Assembly (NCBI GenBank): GCA_016870615.1
Contig: VGAZ01000003.1
Span: 1 to 59,869 of the forward strand
Direction of reading: 5' to 3'
DNA from: Actinomycetota bacterium
GTDB lineage: Bacteria; Actinomycetota; Humimicrobiia; Humimicrobiales; Humimicrobiaceae
Length of the DNA: 59,869 bases
A program made the position numbers and the translations under genes. Of this stretch, positions 19,184 to 29,498 are shown piece by piece (position 1 is the stretch's first letter; every line of letters begins with the position of its first letter). The notes under the pieces were generated by a model. That model ran no database searches. It worked only from the letters and a program-made list of their open reading frames with translations, and was not told the origin of the DNA.

Positions 19184-20347
19184 CTATTTTAAAGGTAAAT
19201 CAATCCATTTTTTCTGCATATCTGAAATTAATGCTGCCTCAATTACTTCCTGCACTTTATATCCTGATAATATATCTGCCCCAGGCTTTTTCTTTTCAGC
19301 AATGTTTTTTATAAAGTCATAAGCATTGCCCGCATGATACCTTATCCATCCGATGGAAAATTTGGGCCCGGGAAAAGCAGCAGCAGGTTTGGGATATCTC
19401 TGCACTGTTTCGATTGCCTTAAATCCTCGCATGCCGCCTATCGGCTCTTCTTCATCACGGGTATCATAAACCTCAAGATAATTGGGCTGCATGCTGTTAA
19501 ATCGAATGGTGCCTTTTTCACCATGTATTTCAATTCTTACCTCATCATTTGTCCCTGTTGCAACTTTGGTGGCTTCAAGGGTGCCCATTGCGCCATTTTC
19601 AAGCTCAAACAAAAGAAGCGCAATATCATCAACATCAACTTCACATGTTTTCCCGGGATCATTTGCCACCGGTCTTTCCTTGACAAATGTTTCAAGCTTT
19701 GCAAAAACCTTTGTAAAATCTCCAAGCAAAAACCGTACAAGGTCAATTATATGTGAAGCCAAATCATAAAGAGAGCCGCCTCCGCAATACTGTTTCTGTA
19801 TTTTCCAGTAACTTGGCCTTTTAGGGTCTGAATTGCCTGCATGAAGATAAACTGTTCTTATGCTATAGACTCTTCCTAAAAAACCTTCTTCTATAAGCTG
19901 TTTTGCCCTTAAAGTGGCAGGGGCGTAACGGTATTCAAAACACATTTGGGATACAAGCCCGGGACTTTCCTGGGCCGCATTTAAAATTTCTTTTGCTTCT
20001 TCAAGGCTCATTGCAAGGGGTTTTTCAACATTTACATGTTTTCCTGCACCAAGAGCATCAATTATAACATCCTTGTGAAGATAATTTGGTGTGCATACCT
20101 CGATTATATCAATATCAGGCCTTTTAATAAGTTCTTTATAATTGTCTGTGGCAAATTCAAAACCTGCCTGCAGCACGCCTTCTTTTGCATCATCAACAGG
20201 GCTTGAACATACGCCCACCATTTTTAATTTAGCAGGCAGAGGTTTATAAAAAAAGGGAAGATTAAGGTATGATATTGTATGTACCCTTCCTATAAAACCG
20301 TATCCAACCATTCCTACGCCAAGAGTCTCCATAAACATTTCCTCCAT
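19184..20347 (-). CDS. Gfo/Idh/MocA-family oxidoreductase
   Basis: GMVGYGFIGRVHTISY; EVCTPNYLHKDVIIDALGAGKHVNVEKPLAMSLEEAKE. Confidence 0.92.
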   Translation of the reverse strand: MEEMFMETLGVGMVGYGFIGRVHTISYLNLPFFYKPLPAKLKMVGVCSSPVDDAKEGVLQAGFEFATDNYKELIKRPDIDIIEVCTPNYLHKDVIIDALGAGKHVNVEKPLAMSLEEAKEILNAAQESPGLVSQMCFEYRYAPATLRAKQLIEEGFLGRVYSIRTVYLHAGNSDPKRPSYWKIQKQYCGGGSLYDLASHIIDLVRFLLGDFTKVFAKLETFVKERPVANDPGKTCEVDVDDIALLLFELENGAMGTLEATKVATGTNDEVRIEIHGEKGTIRFNSMQPNYLEVYDTRDEEEPIGGMRGFKAIETVQRYPKPAAAFPGPKFSIGWIRYHAGNAYDFIKNIAEKKKPGADILSGYKVQEVIEAALISDMQKKWIDLPLK

Positions 20348-20370
20348 TTATTTACATATTTTTTAAAGTT

Positions 20371-21732
20371 TTAAATATAGCCGAACTCTTTTTCAACAAT
20401 AGTTATAGACTCATCTATTATATCAAGCGCCTTATCTGCAATTTCCTCTTCCATTATAAGGGGAGGAGACATCCTTAAGTTATGATTTGCCGGTATCCAT
20501 GCAAGCCCTTTTGAAAATGCTACCTGGTAAACTCTTTTTCCAGCTTCTGCAAAGGGTTCACGTGTGGACTTATCCTTTACAAGCTCTATGCCAAGCAGGC
20601 ATCCTTTGCCCCGGACTTCACCAATTATTTTATGGCTGTCTTTCATTATTTTAAGCCTTTTCATTATAAATTCGCCAAGGTTTGCAGATTTCTGCACTAT
20701 ATTTTCCTCCTCTATGACTTCAAGCGATGCAAGACCTGCCGCTGATGCCATGGGGTTTCCGCCGTAGCTTGTTGATGCTGATATTTTTTCCAGAACTTCT
20801 GTCATTTCTTCCTTTATGGCAAAAGCGGTTGCCGGAAATCCGTTTGCAAGGCCCTTGCCAAGCACAATTATGTCAGGCACGACATTGTAATGGTCAACAC
20901 ACCACATTTTGCCAGTTCTTGCGCAGCAGGTAAGAACCTCATCAACTATAAGCAGTATGCCCAGCCTGTCGCAAAGACTTCTAATTGCCGGAAGGTAATC
21001 ATCCGGATAAACAATTGAGCCGCCCCATCCCTGTATTGGCTCCATTAGAATTGCTGCAACATTATCTGTTCCTTCCATTTGAATTTGTCTTTCAAGAGCA
21101 TCAACACAGAACAGTTTGCATTCAGGATATTTTTTATCAAAAGCACAGCGGTAGCAGTGCCCATTAGGGGCAAGGTGCATGCCGACAGCACGGGGCCCAG
21201 TTGTATAATCTGCTACCTGTGTTGGAGAAACAGCACTCATGGTTTTTCCATGAAAATCCCCGTAAAATGAAAAGAACTCGTATTTTTTGGTATGTGCCCT
21301 TGCCGCTCGCATAGCCGCTTCAACAGATTCACAGCCTGCGCAGTACATCTGTATGCCGTTAAGATTTGCAGGCGTCATGGAAGCAAGCTTTTCAAGGAAA
21401 AGTGTTTTAATCTCTGTGCTGAAATCATGGCAGTTCATAAGCTGTGCAGTATATTTCTGGAGGTACTGGACAACTTTGGGATGGCAGTGCCCAAGGTTTG
21501 TTACATAAATGCCTGATGAGAAATCAATATATTTGTTTCCATCACAGTCAGTAAGTGTAACGCCATGCCCGCTTTCAAAAGATACAGGGAAAAGCTTGAC
21601 CTGCGAGGAATAGCCTTTCATGTATTTTTCAGCCCTGTTATGAATTTGTTTTGATTTCGGCCCGGGAGGCGCAACCTTAATATCAGGTATGCTAACAGGG
21701 TCAATTTTTGCCCAATTTTTGTCATAACTCAT
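20371..21732 (-). CDS. Class III (PLP) aminotransferase
   Basis: LLIVDEVLTCCARTGKMW and IIVLGKGLANGFPATAFA motifs. Confidence 0.9.
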   Translation of the reverse strand: MSYDKNWAKIDPVSIPDIKVAPPGPKSKQIHNRAEKYMKGYSSQVKLFPVSFESGHGVTLTDCDGNKYIDFSSGIYVTNLGHCHPKVVQYLQKYTAQLMNCHDFSTEIKTLFLEKLASMTPANLNGIQMYCAGCESVEAAMRAARAHTKKYEFFSFYGDFHGKTMSAVSPTQVADYTTGPRAVGMHLAPNGHCYRCAFDKKYPECKLFCVDALERQIQMEGTDNVAAILMEPIQGWGGSIVYPDDYLPAIRSLCDRLGILLIVDEVLTCCARTGKMWCVDHYNVVPDIIVLGKGLANGFPATAFAIKEEMTEVLEKISASTSYGGNPMASAAGLASLEVIEEENIVQKSANLGEFIMKRLKIMKDSHKIIGEVRGKGCLLGIELVKDKSTREPFAEAGKRVYQVAFSKGLAWIPANHNLRMSPPLIMEEEIADKALDIIDESITIVEKEFGYI

Positions 21733-22075
21733 TGATTTTCTCCTTGCTCTTACTATTATAATTGATTATTTAATACATTATCTGTAACCAGCACTGAAAA
21801 TTATGGATTTCTTAAAGTTTAAAAACAAACATAATTAATCAAAATAATACAATTATTGAATTTATTAGTATTATATATGATTGTTTTTTATAGTCAACAA
21901 AAATAATTTGTTGATTTTATATTTTTTATATGTTACTAAGTCTTAGATTTTTTGGTACAGGCAATCTCATTTATTACCGGTGCCCAAAAAAGATTTATTT
22001 GTGGAAATAAAGGGGATGTTTACCTTTTTTCAAAATGTTTTTTGCTTTAAGCGATGCGGAAGGAATAGTTAAAAA

Positions 22076-22636
22076 ATGATTAAAAAAGATAAATATGATT
22101 TAAAAAAATGGTCCGGAAAATATAATATTACAATAAATATTTTATTCTGGACATTGCTTGCGGTAGTGACCTGTGTTTTTTCAATTGTGCTTTTAAAACC
22201 GGAACTTAAGCTCAACTCATTTCTTTTCGGAACCCAGACAGAAGTTATTGTAAAAAAGGAACCGGTGGTTATAATTGAGTACAGGGAACTTGAAAAGGAA
22301 AGTGAGTGGTTTTATTTTGTTGCTACCGCTTACAGTATGAATGATGCAAAACAGGGCACAAACGAAACCACGTCAACCGGCAAGCAGGTGAGGGAAGGTA
22401 TAATTGCAGTTGATCCCGATGTTATTCCTTACGGCACTATAGTTGAGATTAAGGGCATGGGTTATTTTGTGGCTGAAGACTGCGGAGCAAAAATAAAAGG
22501 AAACAGGATAGATATATATTTTGATTCAAAACATCAGGCAAAAGAATTTGGGAAGCAGGGCCTGTGGATAAGAATTGTGCGGAATTATAATTTCCAGGTT
22601 GCAGGCATAAGGCAGGCAATTATAGATAATCAGTAA
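22076..22636 (+). CDS. 3D (Asp-Asp-Asp) domain protein with N-terminal TM segment
   Basis: VATAYSMND...TSTGKQVREGIIAVDPDVIPYGTIVEIKGMGYFVAEDCGAKIKGNRIDIYF. Confidence 0.85.
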   Translation: MIKKDKYDLKKWSGKYNITINILFWTLLAVVTCVFSIVLLKPELKLNSFLFGTQTEVIVKKEPVVIIEYRELEKESEWFYFVATAYSMNDAKQGTNETTSTGKQVREGIIAVDPDVIPYGTIVEIKGMGYFVAEDCGAKIKGNRIDIYFDSKHQAKEFGKQGLWIRIVRNYNFQVAGIRQAIIDNQ

Positions 22637-22667
22637 TATGGGGCATGGCAGGGCAATTCCTTATTAT

Positions 22668-23060
22668 TTATGAAGAGCTGTTTTTTGCAATAATTTCGTT
22701 TAAAATTTCACAGAACTCGATTGCCTGTTTCTTATTCATTTTCTTTATTTCAAAGGATTCTTTTTTATTTTTTATAATAAGCGAAGAGCTTGACAGCCCC
22801 TGCTTTAACAGGGCAGATACAATATAGGGATAAGTTGCAATAAATTTTTTATCCCTTGAAATATTTGAGACAAAATAAAAGAAAAGCTTGCTGTCTGTAA
22901 GTACCAGAGTTCCTTTTATAATATTGTTAAGCACGCCATCAGCTTTATATATTAATTTTTCATCCTGCGCTATAAAAAGGTAATAATCCGAACCAGTTTC
23001 TTTTTGTCCAGTTTTGCTTTTATTGCTGGAATCGCTCATTTTTATAATCATTCCTTTCAC
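22668..23060 (-). CDS. Hypothetical protein, possible PH-like domain
   Basis: ORF of 130 aa: DEKLIYKADGVLNNIIKGTLVLTDSKLFFYF, PH-like pattern. Confidence 0.5.
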   Translation of the reverse strand: MKGMIIKMSDSSNKSKTGQKETGSDYYLFIAQDEKLIYKADGVLNNIIKGTLVLTDSKLFFYFVSNISRDKKFIATYPYIVSALLKQGLSSSSLIIKNKKESFEIKKMNKKQAIEFCEILNEIIAKNSSS

Positions 23061-23411
23061 TTGATAAAAGACGCAAAATATTATGAAAAAGGCGAACTTA
23101 ATCTTGATTTATTTAATTTCTTCCAGAATATCCCTATTTAAACTAAAAAAAATCAACATCCGGATTTTTATTATAGGGTCTGATAGAAAATGAATCAACA
23201 TCCTGGAAAGAAATTCAATGAAAATAATAAAAAAATTATCCCCAGGGTTTTAAAATTTCCGCAAAAACATATGCGGCTGTATTATGTAAAGCATTGTTTT
23301 ATTGATTATTTTCTTGAATTTTAAGATTTTTGCTTTTATAGTTACATAGATTTATTTATATGGGATTTTTGATTTTGGCAATTCTTTTATATCAAAAGGA
23401 GAAGGATTAAT

Positions 23412-24878
23412 TTGAAAACCAGGATAGTAACTTTTAAAAAAATAATTTCTTTATTTATACTGCTGCCAATATTTTCAGCTTCATGGTTTTTGTTTTCCTG
23501 CAAAGATGCAGGCGTTTTAGCTGAAGAGCAAACATCAGCAGCTGTCTCAGAAACTGCATCACAGGAAAGCCAGCCTGAGGCAACTGAAACTACAGCGCCA
23601 AAGCCCCCGGAAAATTATTATGTAAGCGATCTTGATGGGATTGATAATTATTCCTTTATATGTCCAGGGGACTGGCTCCTGTATGAATCCGGCGCCGGAA
23701 AAAGCGTAGTTATAAGCTCTAATGCGCCATCAGCCAGTAAAAGTGAAAACATATTTATTTATATTGAAGATGAAATATCTGCAAAGGGCCTGTCTGGTGA
23801 TAAGCTGATCGCAGAGGCTTATAAAAATATTGCGTCAGGTGAGCCGAGCGCAGTTTTTCTTGAAAGCCGGGAAATAAAAGTTGCAGGAGCTGATACAGTT
23901 CTTGAAGGTTATACATACAGTAGCAGGCTTGAAGAGGACTGGCAGCAGGAAGCGGTTTGTATTGACCTTTTCACATACATCAATCATGGCAATGTTCTTT
24001 ATTGCATCAAATATACCGGTTTAAATTCAGATGTGGGCGAAGCTGAAGAATTTTTTAAAGAATTCCTTGAAACATTTTCAATTGGCCAGGAAAAAGAAAA
24101 AATAAAACAGAAAGACGAAAACTCAAGGATTAATATTTTAATACTTGGAGATGACAGCGGGCTGGGCAGGCCAGGAGGCAGAGTAAACGGCAGGACAGAC
24201 ATTATTATACTTCTTCACTTAAACCTTGATACAGCAAAAGGTACAGCCGTGACAATACCCCGGGATACCTGGGTTGATATCCCTGGACATGGCAATGGCA
24301 AGATAACCGGGGCGCATGCAATAGGCGGAAATGAACTTACAGTAAAGACCGTTGAAGGGCTTTCGGGCCTGGAGATTGATAATTATATAATTACTGACAT
24401 GGATGGTTTTATCCTTCTTATAGATTTTCTTGGCGGGGTTACAACTGAAGTGGGCGAGGATATTGCTGACGGGTTTTCCGGGTGCTATCTCTCAAAAGGA
24501 ATTCATCATTTAAATGGGGAGCAGGCGCTTGCGCTTTCACGATGCAGATACCGAAAAGGTGACGGCAGCACACTATCCGGGGCTTTTGCAAGGGAAAGAG
24601 AAGCTGCAAAAATAATTGTGGGCCTTATAGAACAGAAAAGCACATTTGAGAGGATAATTGCACTTCCAGTCCTGGTAAACTTTCTTTTAAATTATACATG
24701 GACCGATATGCGGTTTACAGATATTATAAAGCTTTTGCCTTTGCTTGGAAGGATAAAAGCGTCAGATATAGAAATAACAGGAATACCTTCATGGCCTGCA
24801 ACGATAGGAAATGCAAGCGCGGTTCAATATGATGTAGAGGCAACTGCAGAGCTTTTTGAAGAGATAAACATGCAGTAA
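23412..24878 (+). CDS. LytR-CpsA-Psr (LCP) family protein with N-terminal lipobox-like segment
   Basis: GGRVNGRTDIIILLHLNLDTAKGTAVTIPRDTWVDIPGHG; ALALSRCRYRKGDG. Confidence 0.88.
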   Translation: MKTRIVTFKKIISLFILLPIFSASWFLFSCKDAGVLAEEQTSAAVSETASQESQPEATETTAPKPPENYYVSDLDGIDNYSFICPGDWLLYESGAGKSVVISSNAPSASKSENIFIYIEDEISAKGLSGDKLIAEAYKNIASGEPSAVFLESREIKVAGADTVLEGYTYSSRLEEDWQQEAVCIDLFTYINHGNVLYCIKYTGLNSDVGEAEEFFKEFLETFSIGQEKEKIKQKDENSRINILILGDDSGLGRPGGRVNGRTDIIILLHLNLDTAKGTAVTIPRDTWVDIPGHGNGKITGAHAIGGNELTVKTVEGLSGLEIDNYIITDMDGFILLIDFLGGVTTEVGEDIADGFSGCYLSKGIHHLNGEQALALSRCRYRKGDGSTLSGAFAREREAAKIIVGLIEQKSTFERIIALPVLVNFLLNYTWTDMRFTDIIKLLPLLGRIKASDIEITGIPSWPATIGNASAVQYDVEATAELFEEINMQ

Positions 24879-24968
24879 AATTATATTGGTGTTTAAAAGC
24901 GGCAGATATAAAATGAAAATATTGACAATTCGAAAAATTCAATTATATTTATAAATCATGAATTTTAA

Positions 24969-25044
24969 GCGGAAGTGGCTCAGTTGGTAGAGCATCACCT
25001 TGCCAAGGTGAGGGTCGCGGGTTCAAGTCCCGTCTTCCGCTCCA
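24969..25044 (+). tRNA. tRNA-Gly (anticodon GCC), CCA encoded
   Basis: GCGGAAGTGGCTCAGTTGGTAGAGCATCACCTTGCCAAGGTGAGGGTCGCGGGTTCAAGTCCCGTCTTCCGCTCCA; loop TTGCCAA. Confidence 0.95.
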
Positions 25045-25072
25045 TTTTTTTTAAGCCTCCGGAAAGGTTTTA

Positions 25073-26800
25073 GTGATGAACGAAGATATTTTAAACCACA
25101 GCGCCAGCCATGTAATGGCTTCAGCAATAAGACACCTGTGGCCCGATGCCAGGTTTGCAATAGGGCCATCAATTAAAAACGGCTTTTATTATGACATTGA
25201 TATTGAAAAAACAATTGTGCCCGAGGACCTGGAGGCAATTGAAAAAGAAATGACAAAAATTATTAACCAAAACCTCAAATTTGAAAAAAGCCAGGTTTCA
25301 AAAGAAGATGCACGGACAATATTTAAAGACAATCCATATAAGCTTGAGCTTATTGACGAGATTAAAGATGATATGGCAGGGATATACAGGACAGGTGATT
25401 TTACAGACCTTTGCGCCGGGCCACATATAGAGTCTACAGGGCAAATAGGCGCATTCAAGCTGCTTTCTGTGGCCGGGGCTTACTGGAGGGGCAGTGAAAA
25501 AAATAAAATGCTTACAAGAATATACGGCACGGCATTTGCCACAAAGCAGGAGCTGAAAAGTTTTTTGGATATGCTTGAGCTTGCAAAAAGAAGCGATCAC
25601 AGGACAATAGGCAAAAATCTTGGGCTTTTTACTTTTCATGATGAGGCGCCCGGTTTTCCGTTTTTTCATCCGAAGGGAATGATTCTGCAGAACACAATAC
25701 TTGAGTACTGGCGCAGCGAGCATTCTCTTGAAGGATACCAGGAAATAAAAACACCTGTTATATTAAGCAATGAATTGTGGAAGATATCAGGACACTGGGA
25801 TAATTATAAAGATAATATGTATTTTGTGCAGATAGATGAATGCGAGTATGCAATTAAGCCCATGAATTGCCCAGGGGCAATACTTGTATATAAAACCAGC
25901 CAGCATTCTTACAGGGATTTTCCTGTAAGATATGCAGAGCTGGGGCTTGTTCACAGGCATGAAAAATCAGGAGTACTTCACGGGCTTTTCCGTGTAAGGA
26001 ACTTTACACAGGATGACGCTCATATATTTTGTCTTGATTTCCAGTTAAAAGATGAGATAAAAGGCGTCATTGATATGATTGAAAGAATGTATAAAGTATT
26101 TGGTTTCAGTGATTACCATGTTGAGCTTTCAACAAGGCCGGAAAAAAGGATAGGAAGCGACAATATATGGGATAAGGCAGAAAACGCTTTAAAAGATGTG
26201 CTTACTGAAAAGAAACTTCCTTTCAAGATAAATGAAGGGGACGGCGCCTTCTATGGGCCGAAGATAGACTTTCATATAAAAGACTGCCTCGAAAGGACAT
26301 GGCAGTGCGCAACTATACAGCTTGATTTTTCAATGCCTGAAAAGTTTGATCTTGAATATACAGGAGAAGATAATATCAAGCACAGGCCAGTGATGATTCA
26401 CAGGGTTATACTTGGAAGCATAGAAAGATTTATTGCAATACTTATTGAACATTACAGCGGCAACCTTCCGCTATGGCTTGCCCCTGTACAGGCTGCAGTT
26501 CTTCCGATATCTGACAAATTTTACAGATACAGTAATGAAATATATCAAATGCTGAAAAAAAGCGGTTTCAGGGCAGAGATTGATAATCGCGTTGAATCAT
26601 TAAATAAAAAAATCAGGAATTCAGAAGTCAATAAAATACCTTTTATGGTAATTATTGGCCAGAATGAGCAGGATAGCCGCACAGTTTCTATAAGGCAGAA
26701 ATCAGGGCCAGACATAAAAAAAATTACAATTGATGAATTGCTTGCAATTTTAAAAGAATCAGTGGACAATAAAAATACAGGCTCCAGTGTATGTGAATAA
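25073..26800 (+). CDS. thrS: Threonyl-tRNA synthetase, lacking an N-terminal TGS domain
   Basis: HSASHVMASAIRHLWPDA editing-domain start; MNCPGAILVYK; class II motifs 2 and 3. Confidence 0.95.
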   Translation: MMNEDILNHSASHVMASAIRHLWPDARFAIGPSIKNGFYYDIDIEKTIVPEDLEAIEKEMTKIINQNLKFEKSQVSKEDARTIFKDNPYKLELIDEIKDDMAGIYRTGDFTDLCAGPHIESTGQIGAFKLLSVAGAYWRGSEKNKMLTRIYGTAFATKQELKSFLDMLELAKRSDHRTIGKNLGLFTFHDEAPGFPFFHPKGMILQNTILEYWRSEHSLEGYQEIKTPVILSNELWKISGHWDNYKDNMYFVQIDECEYAIKPMNCPGAILVYKTSQHSYRDFPVRYAELGLVHRHEKSGVLHGLFRVRNFTQDDAHIFCLDFQLKDEIKGVIDMIERMYKVFGFSDYHVELSTRPEKRIGSDNIWDKAENALKDVLTEKKLPFKINEGDGAFYGPKIDFHIKDCLERTWQCATIQLDFSMPEKFDLEYTGEDNIKHRPVMIHRVILGSIERFIAILIEHYSGNLPLWLAPVQAAVLPISDKFYRYSNEIYQMLKKSGFRAEIDNRVESLNKKIRNSEVNKIPFMVIIGQNEQDSRTVSIRQKSGPDIKKITIDELLAILKESVDNKNTGSSVCE

Positions 26801-26936
26801 ATAATATTTAAAGCAGCTTTACTTTATTTTCACATGTAATTTTATTATAATTATATATTACATTTTTCAGGTTTGTAATTAAAGTAAATTTAATAAAAAC
26901 AAAATATATTTATTATTATCAGGACAAGGGGTAAAA

Positions 26937-28280
26937 ATGACACTGAAAGAAAAAGTCAGGTTGTACACAACATCTGCGGCAATTAAAAGCGTGATAAAGT
27001 TGCTTCCTAATCTCTCAGATGACAGGTGGCTTTCCCTTGTTAAAGGCAGGGTTTACAAACTTAAATCCAGCGGTGAAAGGGATTTTCTTGAAAACCTGCT
27101 TGTAAACCTGAAAAAAGCCTCAACCAGGATATCTCCTGAAGTAAGGAAAAAAATTGTAATGAACCTTATAAATAATGCAATGATACAGGGGCAGCCAAAG
27201 AGGAAAGCATTCCTGGAAAAATACGGCATCACACCGCCAAATCATCTTGTCATAAGCCCGACAATGAAATGCAATCTTAAATGTTACGGATGTTATGCCT
27301 GGCAGTATTCAAAAAAAGAAGACCTTCCATATGATGTATGTAACAGGATAATAGATGAGGCCAATGATATTGGGCTGTACTTCTTTGTAATTACCGGCGG
27401 TGAACCTTTTGTGTGGGATAATTTCTATGATTTTCTTGAAAGGCATAATGACTCATTTTTCCAGATATACACAAACGGCACAATGATAACAGATGATGTT
27501 GCAAAGAGGCTTGCAAAGCTTGGCAATGCAGTTCCCTGTATAAGTATTGAAGGATTTGAAAAGGAGACTGCAGCAAGACGCGGAGACCAAACATGGCCAA
27601 AAATAATGTCAGCCATGGATGCCCTGAGGGAAAATGGAGTATTGTTTGGATATTCTGTTACTGCCACAAGGCCAAACAATGATCTTGTTGTAAGTGATGA
27701 GTTTGTTGACTTTTTTGTGGATAAAGGCTGCTTTATCGGCTGGTATTTCAATTATATCCCAATAGGCAGGGAACCCAATATGGAATTAATGCCCACACCC
27801 CAGCAGAGAGATTTCAGGCGAAAGAGGATTCTTGAGATAAGAAAAACAAAAGACATTATAGTTGCAGATTTCTGGAACGATGGAAACCTGGTAAACGGAT
27901 GCATGGCAGGAGGAAAGAACTATCTTCATGTAAATGTTAATGGAGATGTAGAACCATGCGTCTTTGTGCATTTTGCCGCTGATAATATTAAGGAAAAAAG
28001 CCTTGCAGAAGTACTTACAAGCCCGTTCTTCATGGCTTTCAGGAAACGCCAGCCATATACTGAAAATCATTTAAGGCCCTGCACAATCATAGATAATCCG
28101 CAGGCGCTGCGTGATATTGTAGCTGAAACAGGCGCGTATTCCACCCATGAAGGTGCCGAAACAATTATAACGGATCTTGCAAAGCAGCTTGATGCATATT
28201 CCTGCGCATATGCTAAAATAGCAGACAGGGTATGGGAGGAGCAGTATGTTCCAAATGAAGAAAAAGAGGAAGCAGGGTAG
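26937..28280 (+). CDS. Radical SAM protein
   Basis: MKCNLKCYGCYAW (CxxxCxxC), ITGGEPF; C-terminal Cys residues. Confidence 0.88.
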   Translation: MTLKEKVRLYTTSAAIKSVIKLLPNLSDDRWLSLVKGRVYKLKSSGERDFLENLLVNLKKASTRISPEVRKKIVMNLINNAMIQGQPKRKAFLEKYGITPPNHLVISPTMKCNLKCYGCYAWQYSKKEDLPYDVCNRIIDEANDIGLYFFVITGGEPFVWDNFYDFLERHNDSFFQIYTNGTMITDDVAKRLAKLGNAVPCISIEGFEKETAARRGDQTWPKIMSAMDALRENGVLFGYSVTATRPNNDLVVSDEFVDFFVDKGCFIGWYFNYIPIGREPNMELMPTPQQRDFRRKRILEIRKTKDIIVADFWNDGNLVNGCMAGGKNYLHVNVNGDVEPCVFVHFAADNIKEKSLAEVLTSPFFMAFRKRQPYTENHLRPCTIIDNPQALRDIVAETGAYSTHEGAETIITDLAKQLDAYSCAYAKIADRVWEEQYVPNEEKEEAG

Positions 28281-28538
28281 TCTTTAAGAGAAAAATATTG
28301 CTAAAAATCTTAAAATATATATAATTACTAAAGTTTTAAGAATAAAGCCCTAAAAGATTTATTTCAATTATAAATTAAACAGGTAAAAATTTAATATCTG
28401 AAGAAGAAATAGGAATCATTTATTTCTCACCAGATGGCGGTTTGTCCGGTTTATTAAAATATATTCCGGAACATAATAAAAAATGCAAACCTCTAAAAAA
28501 GGCAGCAGGTACTTGCCAATCTGGTAAATTGAAATTGG

Positions 28539-28568
28539 ATAGGTGGATGATTTCTGCCTATTTTTTTT
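28539..28568 (+). terminator. Intrinsic terminator / candidate attenuator in the infC leader
   Basis: ATAGGTGGATGATTTCTGCCTATTTTTTTT: hairpin followed by a T8 run, about 45 nt before infC. Confidence 0.6.
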
Positions 28569-28612
28569 ATAGAGGATATTTTTTAAAAACATAAGGGAGG
28601 TGTTGGTTAACT

Positions 28613-29116
28613 ATCAAAAATATCAGAGTCAATGAGCAAATCAGGATACCAAAGGTAAGGGTTATCGATGATGACGGAGCACAGATCGGAATAATACCTG
28701 TGGAAGAGGCACTTAAAATTGCATATGAAAAGGAGCTGGATCTTGTTGAAGTTGCCCCAAATTCAAGTCCGCCGGTATGCAAGATTATGGATTTCGGAAA
28801 GTACAAATACCAGGTGGAAGTATCTGCAAAAGAAAAAAGGAAAAAGCAGACACAGATTGTTGTAAAAGAAATAAAGCTAAGGCCCAAAATAGATAAAAAC
28901 GATCTGGAAATAAAGAAAAATAAAATTGTAAAATTTCTTGAAAAAGGCTATAAAGTCAAAGTTACAATGTCTTTTAAAGGCAGGGAGATAGTACATTCGG
29001 AACTGGGCATGAATATAATGACGGGGATACTGGATTATCTGGGCGAGAAATGCGTTACTGAGCAGAAACCCAAACTTGAAGGATACAGTATTGTAATGAT
29101 ACTGGAAACTGCCTGA
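28613..29116 (+). CDS. infC: Translation initiation factor IF-3, probable ATC start (ORF track starts internally at 28700)
   Basis: (I)KNIRVNEQIRIPKVRVIDDDGAQIGIIPVEEALKIAYEKELDLVEVAPNSSPPVCKIMDFGKYKY; GGGAGGTG RBS at 28595-28602; no ATG/GTG/TTG in frame between the upstream stop and codon 30. Confidence 0.85.
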   Translation: MKNIRVNEQIRIPKVRVIDDDGAQIGIIPVEEALKIAYEKELDLVEVAPNSSPPVCKIMDFGKYKYQVEVSAKEKRKKQTQIVVKEIKLRPKIDKNDLEIKKNKIVKFLEKGYKVKVTMSFKGREIVHSELGMNIMTGILDYLGEKCVTEQKPKLEGYSIVMILETA

Positions 29117-29284
29117 TTTATGTTAAGGAAACGGCAGGAATTTTAAATTAAAAAGTTTTTATACTGTTCTATTTTATGTCCAGGAAAATATTTATTGTTT
29201 TAAGGTAAAAATTATTTTAAAAAAGCAGTTTATCCGGTTTTGTTTTTACAGGCCGGTTCAGGAAAAGAAGGGAAGGTGCAGATT

Positions 29285-29479
29285 ATGCCGAAAATAAAAA
29301 CTCACAGGGGTGCGGCAAAAAGGTTTAAATTAACAGGTACAGGAAAGATTATGCGGGTAAAAGCTTATAAAAGCCACATACTGACCAAGAAAAATGCAAA
29401 AAGAAAAAGGAGCCTTGGACAGGAAACAGAAATATCAGCAGCTGACTATCCACATATCAGGAGAATGTTAGGAAAATAG
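29285..29479 (+). CDS. rpmI: 50S ribosomal protein L35
   Basis: [45 protein letters not shown] at 29285 rather than the track start at 29240. Confidence 0.95.
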   Translation: MPKIKTHRGAAKRFKLTGTGKIMRVKAYKSHILTKKNAKRKRSLGQETEISAADYPHIRRMLGK

Positions 29480-29498
29480 AAAGAAGGTGTTATAAGAG

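Noticed and set aside
22645-22827. Plus-strand ORF after the 3D-domain gene
   Set aside because: Antisense to the better supported 130-aa minus-strand ORF 22668..23060; hydrophobic shadow translation.
28700-29116. IF-3 starting at 28700 as listed in the ORF track
   Set aside because: Would remove the conserved N-terminal segment (VNEQIRIPKVRVIDDDGAQIGI) that is intact upstream and preceded by a good RBS.
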